Shown here: in pieces, positions 1 through 7,361 of the stretch | Position numbering within the stretch: the stretch's first letter is position 1 | Layout: every line of letters begins with the position of its first letter | NCBI GenBank assembly: GCA_030624945.1 | Contig: JAUXJB010000005.1 | Location: 1 to 16,906 of the forward strand | Direction of reading: 5' to 3' | Origin: Deltaproteobacteria bacterium | GTDB taxonomy: Bacteria; Myxococcota_A; UBA9160; SZUA-336 | Length of the DNA: 16,906 nucleotides | The notes under the pieces: model-generated | Databases searched by the model: none | Seen by the model: the letters and a program-made list of their open reading frames with translations, nothing else | Told to the model about the DNA's origin: nothing | Position numbers and translations under genes: made by a program

Positions 1-507
1 ACCGAAGCGCAGCCGCTCGAACTCGGTCCACACCTCGCGGTCGAGATCCCGGGCAAACACCCTCTGGAGGGTTCCGCGCAGCGCACCGGGGGCGATCAGC
101 AGCGCGGTCACCGCCTCGGCGGGCGCGAGGTCGAGACCCAGGGTGTCCACCAGGAGGAACGGCGACACCGGCCCACCGTCGACCCGTTCGCCGTCGTAGT
201 AGAAGTACTCCTCGCCATCCGTGACCAGCAGAGTTTGCGTTTGACCGAGCGGGGTCTGGCTCTCGAACCGCAGAAGTGTAGGGCGCTCGGCGAGCACGAT
301 GAGCCGCGTGGAGCCCGACGGAGACTCGAGCTTGAGGCGCCCTTCCGCACGGACGGTGCGCCGCTCCTCGCCGCGTCGGTGGATGTCGCGAAGCCGCTCC
401 AGGATCTCCGTGCGCTCGAACTCGATCTGACGGAAGCCGTCATGCGGCGCAAGCGTCGTGCAAGCTGCCGCTGCGAGGCCTACGAGGGCCAGCAGTCCCC
501 GGTTCAA
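1..507 (-). CDS. LolA/LolB-like (DUF4292-type) outer-membrane lipoprotein, partial at the left edge
   Basis: The frame is open from a TTG at 505-507 to the window edge (169 codons, no stop), so the C-terminus is missing. The TTG shares TTGA with the stop of the upstream TPR gene, and a GAGG lies 7 nt before it, so translation is probably coupled. The N-terminus (MNRGLLALVGLAAAAC) is a lipoprotein signal with the lipid-modified Cys at residue 16. After it the protein has short alternating stretches such as VRAEGRLKLES, TRLIVLAERPTLLRFES and TLLVTDGEEYFYYDGE. This resembles the half-barrel fold of LolA/LolB and DUF4292 proteins, which bind lipid or lipoprotein acyl chains at the outer membrane. 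The fold is read from pattern only; LolB and DUF4292 cannot be separated here. The lipoprotein signal and reading frame are clear, the exact role is not. Confidence 0.7.
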   Translation of the reverse strand, partial: MNRGLLALVGLAAAACTTLAPHDGFRQIEFERTEILERLRDIHRRGEERRTVRAEGRLKLESPSGSTRLIVLAERPTLLRFESQTPLGQTQTLLVTDGEEYFYYDGERVDGGPVSPFLLVDTLGLDLAPAEAVTALLIAPGALRGTLQRVFARDLDREVWTEFERLRFG

Positions 508-2303
508 TGCGCCGCCTCGGGGGCGTCTCCCTGAAGTTCGAGTTCGAGTAGCTCGATCTCGCTTCGGATCTTCTCCGCATCCGACTCCTGGGGGCCGAGA
601 TCCAGCGCTCGCCGATAGGCGGATAGAGCGTCGTCGAGACGCGACACGGAGCGATAAGCGTCTCCGAGATGCCACGTGATTACTGGATCGTCACGCTCGA
701 GCAGCTCCAGTGCCAGCTCGAGCTGCTCGACCGCGGTGACGAAGGAATGCCTTGCCTCGGCCAACCGCCCCGCGGCGAGCAGCTTGAGACCGCGCTGGTA
801 GTGGACCCAGCCGAGACTATCGGTGATGTAACCGTCGTCCGGTCGCAGCTCGATCGCCCTCCGGATCAGCTGTTCGGCCTCGTCCAGGCGCACCCCCTGC
901 TCCGCCCAGGTGTAGCCGACGAAGTTGAGCGCGTTCGAGTGGTCCGCCTCGAGCTCGAGTACCTTGTTCATGAGCTCGAGAGCGCGGTCGTTGCGGCTGG
1001 ACTCGCTGTAGATGACGCCCAGATCGTAGTAGAGGTCGGGGTCGTCCGGACGTACCGTTATGAGCGCATCCATGGTCCGGATCGACTCCTCGTAGTCTCC
1101 GCTGCGCCCCAGGATCCCGGCCATGTAAACCGAGAGCGCCGTGTTCTCGGGAGCGGCCGCGATGGCCCTGCGGATCTCTACCAGCGCTTCGTCCGTCTCG
1201 CCCAGGCTCTCGTTGATGCGCGCCATCAGTGCGCGCGCATCCGCGAAGCGCTCCGAAGTCTGCGGGATCCGCTCCAGGATCTCGAGCGCCGCGCCATCGT
1301 CTTCTGCCTCGTGGTAGATCAGGCCCAGGAAGTAGCGAACCTCGTGAACGTAGTCCCGACCGTCGCTGCGGACGTTCGCGCTCACTGTCTCGAAGTTCCT
1401 CACCGCGTCGTCGAGGCGGCCGGCCTGGTAGTAGAGAAAGCCGAGCCGGAACCGCGCCAGGAGGTAGGTGGGGTGATACCCGATGAGCTCCTCGAGGGTT
1501 TCTATCGCGAGGTCGCGCTCACCGGCTTCCTCTTGCATCCGGGCGACCCGCATGAGCGCGAGCGGATCGCCGGGCTGGATCTCGAGCTTGCGCTGCCATG
1601 CCTCGAGCTCCCCCTCCGGGTCTCCGGAGGCGCGCCGGGTGCGGGCAATCGCCTCGTAGAGTCCGCCCTGCTGCGGGTCGATCTCGAGGCCACGGCGGTA
1701 GACCGCTTCCGCCTCGGCGAGTTGGTTGTACCGCTCGAGCGCCGCGCCCAGGGCGAAGTATCCACGCAGGTCCTGCGGGTCCGCCTGGATCATCTCCTCT
1801 CCGACCCGCATGGCCGAGTCCAACCTCCCCAGCCGCAGGTAGAGGTCGAACAGGGTGAAGAGGCCAGCCGACTCGAGTGCGCCTTCGACGAAGCGCGGCT
1901 CAAGCAGCGCAACCGCATCCTCGTAGCGACGCAGATTCACGTATAGCGATGCGAGGTTTGCCCGCAAGGAGTCATCGTCCGGCTCGAGCTCGAATGCCCG
2001 CTCCCCGTAGCGCACCGCGCGTTCGGGCTGTCCGGCGCGGACCCATACCCCTGCGAGATGGCTCTGGAGTACGGACGAGTCGGGATCCAGTCGGGCGGCC
2101 TGTTCGTAGGCTTCGGCCGCCTCCAGCAGCCGCCCCTCGAGATCGAGCTGACGCGCGCGCAAGAAGGCACTCGCCGCCGCGGTCTCCGCGGAGTACGGAA
2201 CGGTCGGGGCCTCGGCTGGCGGTGCTGGCGGGGGTGTCGCGCAGGCCGTCAAGAACGCCCCGAGAAACATCCACGGGAAAGCTCGAAGCTGCAGGTCACG
2301 CAT
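504..2303 (-). CDS. TPR-repeat lipoprotein
   Basis: This encodes a 599-residue protein made almost entirely of tetratricopeptide repeats. The ATG at 2301-2303 is chosen because it gives a compact lipoprotein signal (MRDLQLRAFPWMFLGAFLTAC, lipidated Cys21) followed by a Pro/Ala-rich linker. An in-frame TTG at 2348 would add 15 residues and place the signal too deep. From about residue 42 to 590 there are a dozen or more TPR units, recognisable by A..YE.A..LDPD and LG.IY..... patterns, for example near residues 60-95 and at the C-terminal ALSAYRRALDLGP. TPR lipoproteins of this type act as scaffolds for protein complexes in the periplasm or at the outer membrane; no catalytic residues are visible. 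It overlaps the next lipoprotein gene by 4 bp, which suggests the two products act in the same envelope process. A promoter-like sequence lies about 57-85 bp upstream. The specific partner is unknown. Confidence 0.85.
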   Translation of the reverse strand: MRDLQLRAFPWMFLGAFLTACATPPPAPPAEAPTVPYSAETAAASAFLRARQLDLEGRLLEAAEAYEQAARLDPDSSVLQSHLAGVWVRAGQPERAVRYGERAFELEPDDDSLRANLASLYVNLRRYEDAVALLEPRFVEGALESAGLFTLFDLYLRLGRLDSAMRVGEEMIQADPQDLRGYFALGAALERYNQLAEAEAVYRRGLEIDPQQGGLYEAIARTRRASGDPEGELEAWQRKLEIQPGDPLALMRVARMQEEAGERDLAIETLEELIGYHPTYLLARFRLGFLYYQAGRLDDAVRNFETVSANVRSDGRDYVHEVRYFLGLIYHEAEDDGAALEILERIPQTSERFADARALMARINESLGETDEALVEIRRAIAAAPENTALSVYMAGILGRSGDYEESIRTMDALITVRPDDPDLYYDLGVIYSESSRNDRALELMNKVLELEADHSNALNFVGYTWAEQGVRLDEAEQLIRRAIELRPDDGYITDSLGWVHYQRGLKLLAAGRLAEARHSFVTAVEQLELALELLERDDPVITWHLGDAYRSVSRLDDALSAYRRALDLGPQESDAEKIRSEIELLELELQGDAPEAAH

Positions 2304-2359
2304 AGGGTGAAGTCGTCCAGCCCGGGCGGGCCAAGCCGAGAAAACCAAGTAAGTCCGGC

Positions 2360-2388
2360 ATCCTAGCAGCGCCCATGGGGAGCGGCAA
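2360..2388 (-). promoter_or_regulatory. Possible sigma70 promoter for the two lipoprotein genes
   Basis: On the minus strand TTGCCG (2383-2388) and TAGGAT (2360-2365) are separated by 17 nt, each matching the -35/-10 consensus at four of six positions. The implied start near 2353 gives a leader of about 50 nt before the TPR lipoprotein ATG at 2303. It lies in the 128-bp gap after the IscU-like gene. Matches this weak also occur by chance. Confidence 0.35.
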
Positions 2389-2431
2389 TCGGGCGCTGAT
2401 CCGCAGACTGTATCGGCTCAAGCCGCCCCCA

Positions 2432-2845
2432 CTAAAGTCCATTCGGGTACGTTTGTGGCGCGGAGCGCCGCCGTTTGCGCGAGACCTCCGCAACCGCGGC
2501 GCGGATCGCACCCACCGCCGCATCGGCCAGGGGCAGCTGCTCGACGCGGAGCCCGAGCTCTCTCGCGATGCGCGCCGCGTCGACCTGCCGCGTCTCCTGC
2601 AACGTGCGCCCGATCAGGGCGAGCGTCGCCCAGCTTCCGCAGGCGATCGTCACGGGACAACCGAATGCCTTGAAGCGAGCGTCGGTCACCCGGCCCCGCG
2701 CATCGGTGCGGAGCTGGAGACGCAGACGCTTCCCGGCCGCATCGGTCACGTCACCGGTACCGACGTCTTCGGCATCGGCCGGCAGACGGCCCGCGTTGCG
2801 CGGAGCTCGAAAGTGGTCCAGCACCTCGACGCTGTACGGCGTCAC
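2432..2845 (-). CDS. Divergent IscU/NifU-N-like protein lacking two scaffold cysteines
   Basis: A 137-residue protein with the IscU fold signature: SVEVLDHFRAPRNAGRL at residues 5-21, VGTG at 28-31, and DARFKAFGCP at 55-64, matching ARFKTYGCG of IscU. The GTG start at 2843-2845 overlaps the desulfurase stop as GTGA, so the two are translationally coupled. IscU assembles Fe-S clusters on three Cys plus a regulatory Asp. Here only the middle one (Cys63) is kept. The CGD motif region reads AAGKRLRLQL with no Cys or Asp, and the HCS motif region reads QLPLAD with Leu106 where Cys is expected. An extra Cys69 is present. It is therefore probably not a standard scaffold. It may accept persulfide on Cys63, modulate the desulfurase, or act in sulfur transfer; these roles are inference. 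Similar Cys-poor IscU relatives are, to my recollection, seen in other proteobacteria. Confidence 0.8.
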   Translation of the reverse strand: MTPYSVEVLDHFRAPRNAGRLPADAEDVGTGDVTDAAGKRLRLQLRTDARGRVTDARFKAFGCPVTIACGSWATLALIGRTLQETRQVDAARIARELGLRVEQLPLADAAVGAIRAAVAEVSRKRRRSAPQTYPNGL

Positions 2846-4041
2846 GGCCCGTCGCCGCCGCGTTTCGCCCGCTCCCAGACCGGTGAGAGTGCGCGCAGGC
2901 GCGTGACCTGTTCGATGAGGAGATCCGCCGCCAGGTCGATCTCCGCCTCGCTGGTGGACCGCCCGAAACCGAAGCGCAGCGAGCAGAGCGCGCGCGTCTC
3001 GCCAATCCCGAGCGCGCGCAGCACGTGAGACGGCTCCCTGCTCGCGGAGGTACAAGCCGATCCCGCGGACAGGGCCAGCTTGGGAAGTGCGATCAGGAGA
3101 GCTTCCCCCTCGACGCCCAGGAAGCTGATGTTCAGATTCCCCGGCAGGCGATGCACGGCATCGCCATTGAGCTCGACGGCTTCGAGCTCCGTCGACAGCC
3201 GCTTCCAGAGGCGCTCGGCGAGCTGCGCCTCGCGACGCGCGTCCTCCGTCCGCAGCTCGCCGGCCAGCTCACACGCGCGCCCGAAGCCGACACACAGGGG
3301 AACGGGCAGCGTGCCGCTGCGCAGGCCGCGCTCGTGCCCGCCCCCGTGCAGGATCGGCTCCAAGCGCAGGCGCGGGGACCCGCGGCGCAGCCAGAGCGCC
3401 CCGATGCCTTTTGGGCCGTAGAGCTTGTGGGCGGTGAAGGAGAGCAGATCGACGCCCAGCGTGCGGACGTCGATCTCGAGCTTTCCGGCGGACTGCGCGG
3501 CGTCGGTGTGTACGGGGATCCGGCGCGCGCGGGCGATCTCGCCGATCTCGGCCAGCGGCTGGATCACGCCGATCTCGTTGTTGGCGTGCAGGATCGAGAT
3601 CAGGACCGTCTCGTCGTCGAGAGCGTCTCGCAAGCGGTCGAGATCGAGAATCCCGTTGTTCCCGACCGGCAAGAGCGTCACGCGAAAGCCCTCCCGCTCG
3701 AGCGCGCGGCAGGGATCGAGGACGGAGCGATGTTCCGTCTCCAGCGAGACGACGTGACGCCCCCGGTCCCGGTTCGCGCGCGCCAGCCCCAGGATCGCGA
3801 GATTGTTCGACTCGGTCGCTCCGGAGGTAAAGATGATCTCGCGGGGATCCGCCCCGATCAGCTCCGCGAGGCGTCCGCGCCCATCCTCGACCGCCTGCTC
3901 GGCCTTCCAGCCCAGTGCGTGCGTCTTGCTGGCGGCGTTCCCAAACTCCTCGCTCCAGAACGGCCGCATCGCCTCGACGACCCGCGGATCGCACGGCGTC
4001 GTGGCCTGATGATCCAAATAAATCGGAACCCGCACCGACAT
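2842..4041 (-). CDS. iscS: Cysteine desulfurase, class I (IscS/NifS family)
   Basis: A PLP enzyme of 399 residues that removes sulfur from L-cysteine, giving alanine and an enzyme persulfide used for Fe-S clusters and tRNA thiolation. The N-terminus PIYLDHQATTPCDPRV is typical. The sequence shows SGATESNN (73-80), the catalytic His104 in ETEHRS, the PLP-contacting Asp180 and Gln183 in HTDAAQSAG, the Schiff-base Lys206 in SFTAHKLYGPKG, and the nucleophile Cys330 in SAGSACTSASREPSHVL. The length matches the family (about 400). The ATG at 4039-4041 is chosen by family alignment. No close Shine-Dalgarno precedes it, and an in-frame GTG at 4057-4059 with GGGGA before it is an alternative that would add six residues. 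It lies 159 bp after the Fe-S carrier gene and overlaps the IscU-like gene by 4 bp, forming an Fe-S assembly cluster. No iscR, hscA, hscB or fdx gene is adjacent. Confidence 0.95.
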   Translation of the reverse strand: MSVRVPIYLDHQATTPCDPRVVEAMRPFWSEEFGNAASKTHALGWKAEQAVEDGRGRLAELIGADPREIIFTSGATESNNLAILGLARANRDRGRHVVSLETEHRSVLDPCRALEREGFRVTLLPVGNNGILDLDRLRDALDDETVLISILHANNEIGVIQPLAEIGEIARARRIPVHTDAAQSAGKLEIDVRTLGVDLLSFTAHKLYGPKGIGALWLRRGSPRLRLEPILHGGGHERGLRSGTLPVPLCVGFGRACELAGELRTEDARREAQLAERLWKRLSTELEAVELNGDAVHRLPGNLNISFLGVEGEALLIALPKLALSAGSACTSASREPSHVLRALGIGETRALCSLRFGFGRSTSEAEIDLAADLLIEQVTRLRALSPVWERAKRGGDGP

Positions 4042-4141
4042 AGCGCCGCAATTCTGCACCTTTCCCCGTGCGCCGCCAAGGAAGGTCGCGCCTAGGAGGC
4101 GCACCTCAAGCGCTGCAAAGCAGCGCGCGCAGCGAGGCGCA

Positions 4142-4190
4142 GCGAGCGTAGTGTGCGCCGGCGCGGACGCCCGCGCCGGATTTAGCGCAG
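4142..4190 (-). repeat. REP-like hairpin element, copy A
   Basis: A 49-bp sequence between the Fe-S carrier stop and iscS. Read on the minus strand it begins CTGCGCTAAAT, then a perfect hairpin (CCGGCGCGG, loop GCGT, CCGCGCCGG; plus-strand 4158-4179), then CGCACACTACGCTCGC. It matches copy B at 4596-4644 at 47 of 49 positions, in the opposite orientation. Weaker similarity continues for about 30 bp to roughly position 4110. There is no T-run after the stem, so it does not look like a classic intrinsic terminator. A short GC hairpin (4110-4126) adjoins it. Confidence 0.85.
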
Positions 4191-4203
4191 TCAAGCGCAG
4201 TCA
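4184..4203. repeat. Perfect 10-bp tandem duplication at the Fe-S carrier stop codon
   Basis: AGCGCAGTCA occurs twice head to tail at 4184-4193 and 4194-4203. The second copy contains the stop codon of the carrier gene (TCA at 4201-4203, TGA on the minus strand), and the first runs into hairpin element copy A. It looks like the junction where the element and the gene end meet, possibly a duplication made on insertion or by replication slippage. Confidence 0.8.
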
Positions 4204-4530
4204 GGCGCCGAAGCTCTCCCCACACCCGCAGGTGGACGTGGCGTTGGGGTTCTCAATCTTGAACCCGCTGCCATTCAGGTCGTCGACATAGTCGACGCTC
4301 GAACCCGCGAGGTAGACGGCGCTCTTGGAGTCTACGAAGACCGGAACCCCGAAGTGCTCGGACTCCTGGTCCCAGTCCGCGGGCGCGTTCTCGAACATGA
4401 GCTCGTACTGGAGTCCGGAACAGCCGCCGCCGACGACCTTCACGCGCAGGCCGTAGCCCTCACGACCGTCGCGGTCCATGAGCTGCCTGACCTTCTGTGC
4501 GGCTGTCTCGGTGAGACTTACGAGCGACAT
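4201..4530 (-). CDS. erpA: A-type iron-sulfur cluster carrier (IscA/ErpA/HesB family)
   Basis: This 109-residue protein receives Fe-S clusters from a scaffold and hands them to target enzymes. The three ligand cysteines are present: Cys37 in GGGCSGLQY, and Cys101 and Cys103 in STCGCGESF at the C-terminus. The length is that of the family. The ATG at 4528-4530 has a strong ribosome binding site (GAGGAG, about 9 nt upstream). A promoter-like sequence lies just before it, and two inverted copies of a hairpin element lie on either side. Followed by cysteine desulfurase and an IscU-like gene in the same direction, it is part of an Fe-S assembly set. The E. coli ErpA protein matures the MEP-pathway enzymes IspG and IspH, which fits the nearby dxs, but IscA and ErpA cannot be told apart from sequence alone, so the symbol is tentative. 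Confidence 0.92.
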   Translation of the reverse strand: MSLVSLTETAAQKVRQLMDRDGREGYGLRVKVVGGGCSGLQYELMFENAPADWDQESEHFGVPVFVDSKSAVYLAGSSVDYVDDLNGSGFKIENPNATSTCGCGESFGA

Positions 4531-4557
4531 CTGACGAGCTCCTCTACCCAGCGGATT

Positions 4558-4585
4558 AGTCTAAACGGATTCCACCGCATCGCAA
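4558..4585 (-). promoter_or_regulatory. Likely sigma70-type promoter of the Fe-S carrier gene
   Basis: On the minus strand TTGCGA (4580-4585) and TAGACT (4558-4563) are separated by 16 nt, each matching four of six consensus positions. The implied start near 4551 gives a leader of about 20 nt holding the GAGGAG ribosome binding site. It lies between hairpin element copy B and the gene, which would let erpA, iscS and the IscU-like gene be expressed separately from the tlyA operon. No clear IscR-type site was recognised. Confidence 0.4.
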
Positions 4586-4595
4586 GCCTCCACAC

Positions 4596-4644
4596 CTGCG
4601 CTAAATCCGGCGCGGGCGGCCGCGCCGGCGCGCACTACGCTCGC
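4596..4644 (+). repeat. REP-like hairpin element, copy B
   Basis: A 49-bp sequence (plus strand CTGCGCTAAAT, hairpin CCGGCGCGG-GCGG-CCGCGCCGG at 4607-4628, then CGCGCACTACGCTCGC) that matches copy A in inverted orientation with two differences, one of them in the loop. Looser similarity continues to about 4675. It lies in the 201-bp gap between tlyA and the Fe-S carrier gene, just upstream of the carrier promoter. The rest of this gap shows only a 10-bp palindrome, ACAGATCTGT at 4694-4703. Confidence 0.85.
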
Positions 4645-4731
4645 CTGTGGCTCGCTGCGCACGCCGCTTGCTCGCCGTTTCGGCAGACGGGCCACAGATC
4701 TGTAGGTAGCGCGCAACTCTCACCAGGTGGG

Positions 4732-5469
4732 TCAGGGATGTCGGAGTAGCAGGAAGCGCTCTCGGTTGCCCTTGGGTCCGGCCAGGACGCTCTCCGCCTC
4801 GTCGACGAAGGCGAGACCCAGCGCCTCGGCCGCAACCCGCACGCGACGGCTGGCCTCGACTCGCAGCTCCGGGTCCCGGACCACCCCGCCCTTGCCGACC
4901 TCGGACCGCTCCAGCTCGAACTGCGGCTTGACCAGCAGCAGCAGGTGTCCGCCCGGGCGGGCGAGCGCTACGAGGCACGGCAGGACGGTGCGGAGCGAGA
5001 TGAAGGAGAGGTCGGCAGTGACCAGATCGAACGGCTCCTGGTCCGCGTCGAGGTCGAAGTGGCGGATGTTGGTCCGTTCGCACACGCGCACGCGCGGGTC
5101 CTCGCGAAGGCGGGCCGCCAGCTGTCCGTACCCCACATCGAGAGCGAACACGGATGCGGCGCCGCGCTGGAGCAGGCAGTCCGAGAATCCCCCTGTCGAG
5201 GCCCCGATGTCCGCGCAGCGCATGTGCGCGGGATCGAGGCCGAAGGCGTCGAGCGCGCCCGCCAGCTTCTCTCCACCACGTGACACGTACGGGCTGCGCT
5301 TCGCGAGAGTCAGAACCGCATCGGCCGGGATCTGGGTGCCCGGCTTGTCCATGACGCGGTCGGCGAGGCGCACGTCCCCCGCCCAGATCCGAGCCTGCGC
5401 GCGCGCGCGGGTCGTCTCGAGGCCGAGCTCCACAACCCGTCGGTCGAGCCGGACGCGGGCCGAGGCCAC
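4732..5469 (-). CDS. tlyA: TlyA-family rRNA 2'-O-methyltransferase (hemolysin A homologue)
   Basis: This 245-residue protein has an N-terminal S4 RNA-binding domain (about residues 4-60, RLDRRVVELGLETTR and SRGGEKL at its edge) and a C-terminal FtsJ-like SAM methyltransferase domain. Visible motifs are ADIGASTGGFSDCLLQRGA (86-104) for SAM binding, LVTADLSFISLR (149-160), LLLLVKPQFELER and GPKGNRERFLLL. The K-D-K-E catalytic set is Lys68, Asp153, Lys181 and Glu237. Family members methylate 2'-OH groups of 16S and/or 23S rRNA, which in mycobacteria confers capreomycin sensitivity. The GTG start at 5467-5469 is taken because its G is the last base of the dxs stop (TAGTG) and gives the family length. 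A dxs-tlyA pair after ispA is a common bacterial arrangement, so this is a typical operon end. Confidence 0.92.
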   Translation of the reverse strand: MASARVRLDRRVVELGLETTRARAQARIWAGDVRLADRVMDKPGTQIPADAVLTLAKRSPYVSRGGEKLAGALDAFGLDPAHMRCADIGASTGGFSDCLLQRGAASVFALDVGYGQLAARLREDPRVRVCERTNIRHFDLDADQEPFDLVTADLSFISLRTVLPCLVALARPGGHLLLLVKPQFELERSEVGKGGVVRDPELRVEASRRVRVAAEALGLAFVDEAESVLAGPKGNRERFLLLRHP

Positions 5470-7355
5470 TAACGACCGATCAGCTCGCGCGCCGCCCGCT
5501 CGATTCCAGCCGCGTCGAGCCCGAGCTCCGCTCGCCACTCCGCCTGGGATCCGTGCTCGATGAGCTTGTCCGGAATACCGAGAGTACGCACGGGAATCTG
5601 AACGCCCTGCTCGGCGAGCGACGCGACGACCGCGTCGCCAAAGCCGCCGATCGCGCTGTGCTCCTCGATCACGACGAGGGCGCCGCAGCGTCGCGCGAGG
5701 TCGGCCAGCCAGCGCCCGTCGACGGGCTTTGCGAAACGCGCGTTCAAGACCGCCGTGGAGATGCCCGCAGCCTCGAGCTCCTCGGCGGCGAGGCTCGCCT
5801 CGTGCACGCTCACACCGAGCGCGATGAGTCCCACGTCGCGCCCGTCGCGCAGGAGCTCCGCCTCGCCGATCTTCAGCGACTTGATCGCCGAATCGAGCGG
5901 AACGCCCAGCCCGGCTCCGCGCGGAATCCGCACGGCCGCCGGACCCGGGCGCTCGATGGCCGTCTTCAGCATCTGGCGCAGCTCGTTCTCGTCCTTCGGC
6001 GCCATCACCACCCTGTTGGGGAGCGTGCGCAGGTAGGCGATGTCGAAGAAACCTTGGTGTGTCGCGCCGTCGGCACCCACCAGACCGGCGCGATCGAGCA
6101 CGAACGTGACGTCGAGGTTCTGCACGCAGACGTCGTGCACCACCTGATCGTAGGCCCGCTGCAGGAACGTCGAGTAGATCGCGCAGACGGGCTTCACACC
6201 TTCGGTGGCCAGGCCGGCCGCGAAGGTCACGGCGTGCTGTTCGGCGATGCCCACATCGTAGAAGCGATCCGGGAACACTTTCTCGAAGCGGTCGAGTCCC
6301 GTCCCACCGGCCATCGCCGCCGTGATGCCCACGATGCGCGCGTCCTCCTTGGCGAGCTCGATCAGGGCGTCGGAGAAGGCCTCCGTCCAGGACGGCGGTC
6401 CCCCGCTCGACTTCTTCATGGTGCCCGAGGACACCTCGAACTGCGACACCCCGTGATACTTGATCGGGTCGGTCTGCGAGGGCTCGTAGCCGTAGCCCTT
6501 CTCGGTCCGGCAGTGCACGAGGACGGGGTGCTCGTTGTCCTCGATGTCGCGCACGTTGCGGAAGGTCTGGATCAGCTCCTGCACGTCGTGGCCATCGATC
6601 GGCCCGATGTAGTTGAAGCCGAGCCCCTCGAAGAGCTGCGCGGGCGAGATGAAGCCCTTGAAGCCCTGCTCCGCGCGGCGCGCGAGCTCTACCAGCTCCT
6701 CGCCGGCGAACGGCACCGACTCGAGAAAGGCCTTGACCGCGTGCTTCAGGCGCCGGGTCTGCGGGGCGGACCAGCGTCGCGCCAGGAAGCTGGTGAGGGC
6801 GCCGACGTTCTTCGAGATGGACATCTCGTTGTCGTTCAGGACGACGACCAGATCCCGCAGCTTGAGGTAGCCCGCGTTGTTGAGACCCTCGTAGGCCATG
6901 CCCGCCGTCAGGGCGCCGTCCCCGATGACGGCGATTGTCTTGCGCCTCTCGCCGCGGCGGCGGATCGCCTCGGCGATCCCCGTGGCCGCCGAGATCGAGG
7001 TGCCGGCGTGCCCTGCGCCGAAGACGTCGTAGGGCGATTCCGAGCGGCGCAGGAACTTGCCCATCCCGCCCTTCTTGCCGATCGACGGGAACTGCTCGCG
7101 ACGCCCGGTCAAAAGCTTGTGCGGGTAGCCCTGGTGCCCGACGTCCCAGATCAGCCTGTCGTGCGGCGTATCGAACACGTAGTGGATCGCCGTCGCGAGC
7201 TCGACCGCGCCCAGACCCGCGGCCAGATGCCCCCCGGTCTTCGAGATCATGTCGATGATGGTGCTGCGTACGGCCGCCGCCACCTCCTCGAGGCGGTCCT
7301 CGGGAAGGGCTCGGAGATCTCGCGGCGAGTGGATCTGGTCGAGGATCGAAGACAT
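5469..7355 (-). CDS. dxs: 1-deoxy-D-xylulose-5-phosphate synthase
   Basis: A thiamine-diphosphate enzyme of 628 residues that condenses pyruvate and glyceraldehyde 3-phosphate, the first and usually limiting step of the MEP isoprenoid pathway. Key sites are all present: His43 in KTGGHLAAGLGAVEL, His74 in DVGHQGYPHK, the ThDP-binding GDGALTAGMAYEGLNNAG (145-162), Glu372 in GIAEQHAVTFAAGLA, and the pyrimidine-site DRAGLVGADGATHQG (421-435). Length is that of the family. The ATG at 7353-7355 begins 6 bp after the ispA stop, and the stop overlaps the tlyA start by one base. Together with ispA this puts early isoprenoid precursor and prenyl chain synthesis in one transcript. Confidence 0.98.
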   Translation of the reverse strand: MSSILDQIHSPRDLRALPEDRLEEVAAAVRSTIIDMISKTGGHLAAGLGAVELATAIHYVFDTPHDRLIWDVGHQGYPHKLLTGRREQFPSIGKKGGMGKFLRRSESPYDVFGAGHAGTSISAATGIAEAIRRRGERRKTIAVIGDGALTAGMAYEGLNNAGYLKLRDLVVVLNDNEMSISKNVGALTSFLARRWSAPQTRRLKHAVKAFLESVPFAGEELVELARRAEQGFKGFISPAQLFEGLGFNYIGPIDGHDVQELIQTFRNVRDIEDNEHPVLVHCRTEKGYGYEPSQTDPIKYHGVSQFEVSSGTMKKSSGGPPSWTEAFSDALIELAKEDARIVGITAAMAGGTGLDRFEKVFPDRFYDVGIAEQHAVTFAAGLATEGVKPVCAIYSTFLQRAYDQVVHDVCVQNLDVTFVLDRAGLVGADGATHQGFFDIAYLRTLPNRVVMAPKDENELRQMLKTAIERPGPAAVRIPRGAGLGVPLDSAIKSLKIGEAELLRDGRDVGLIALGVSVHEASLAAEELEAAGISTAVLNARFAKPVDGRWLADLARRCGALVVIEEHSAIGGFGDAVVASLAEQGVQIPVRTLGIPDKLIEHGSQAEWRAELGLDAAGIERAARELIGR

Positions 7356-7361
7356 GCGCGT

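Noticed and set aside
669..1946. Long plus-strand open frame of 425 codons opposite the TPR lipoprotein gene
   Set aside because: It mirrors a gene with clear TPR repeats and lipoprotein signal; the translated product has no recognisable domain and its composition is that expected from the reverse strand of high-GC coding DNA.
4694..4703. Palindrome ACAGATCTGT as an operator downstream of tlyA
   Set aside because: A single 10-bp palindrome with no second site and no known regulator match is too weak to call.
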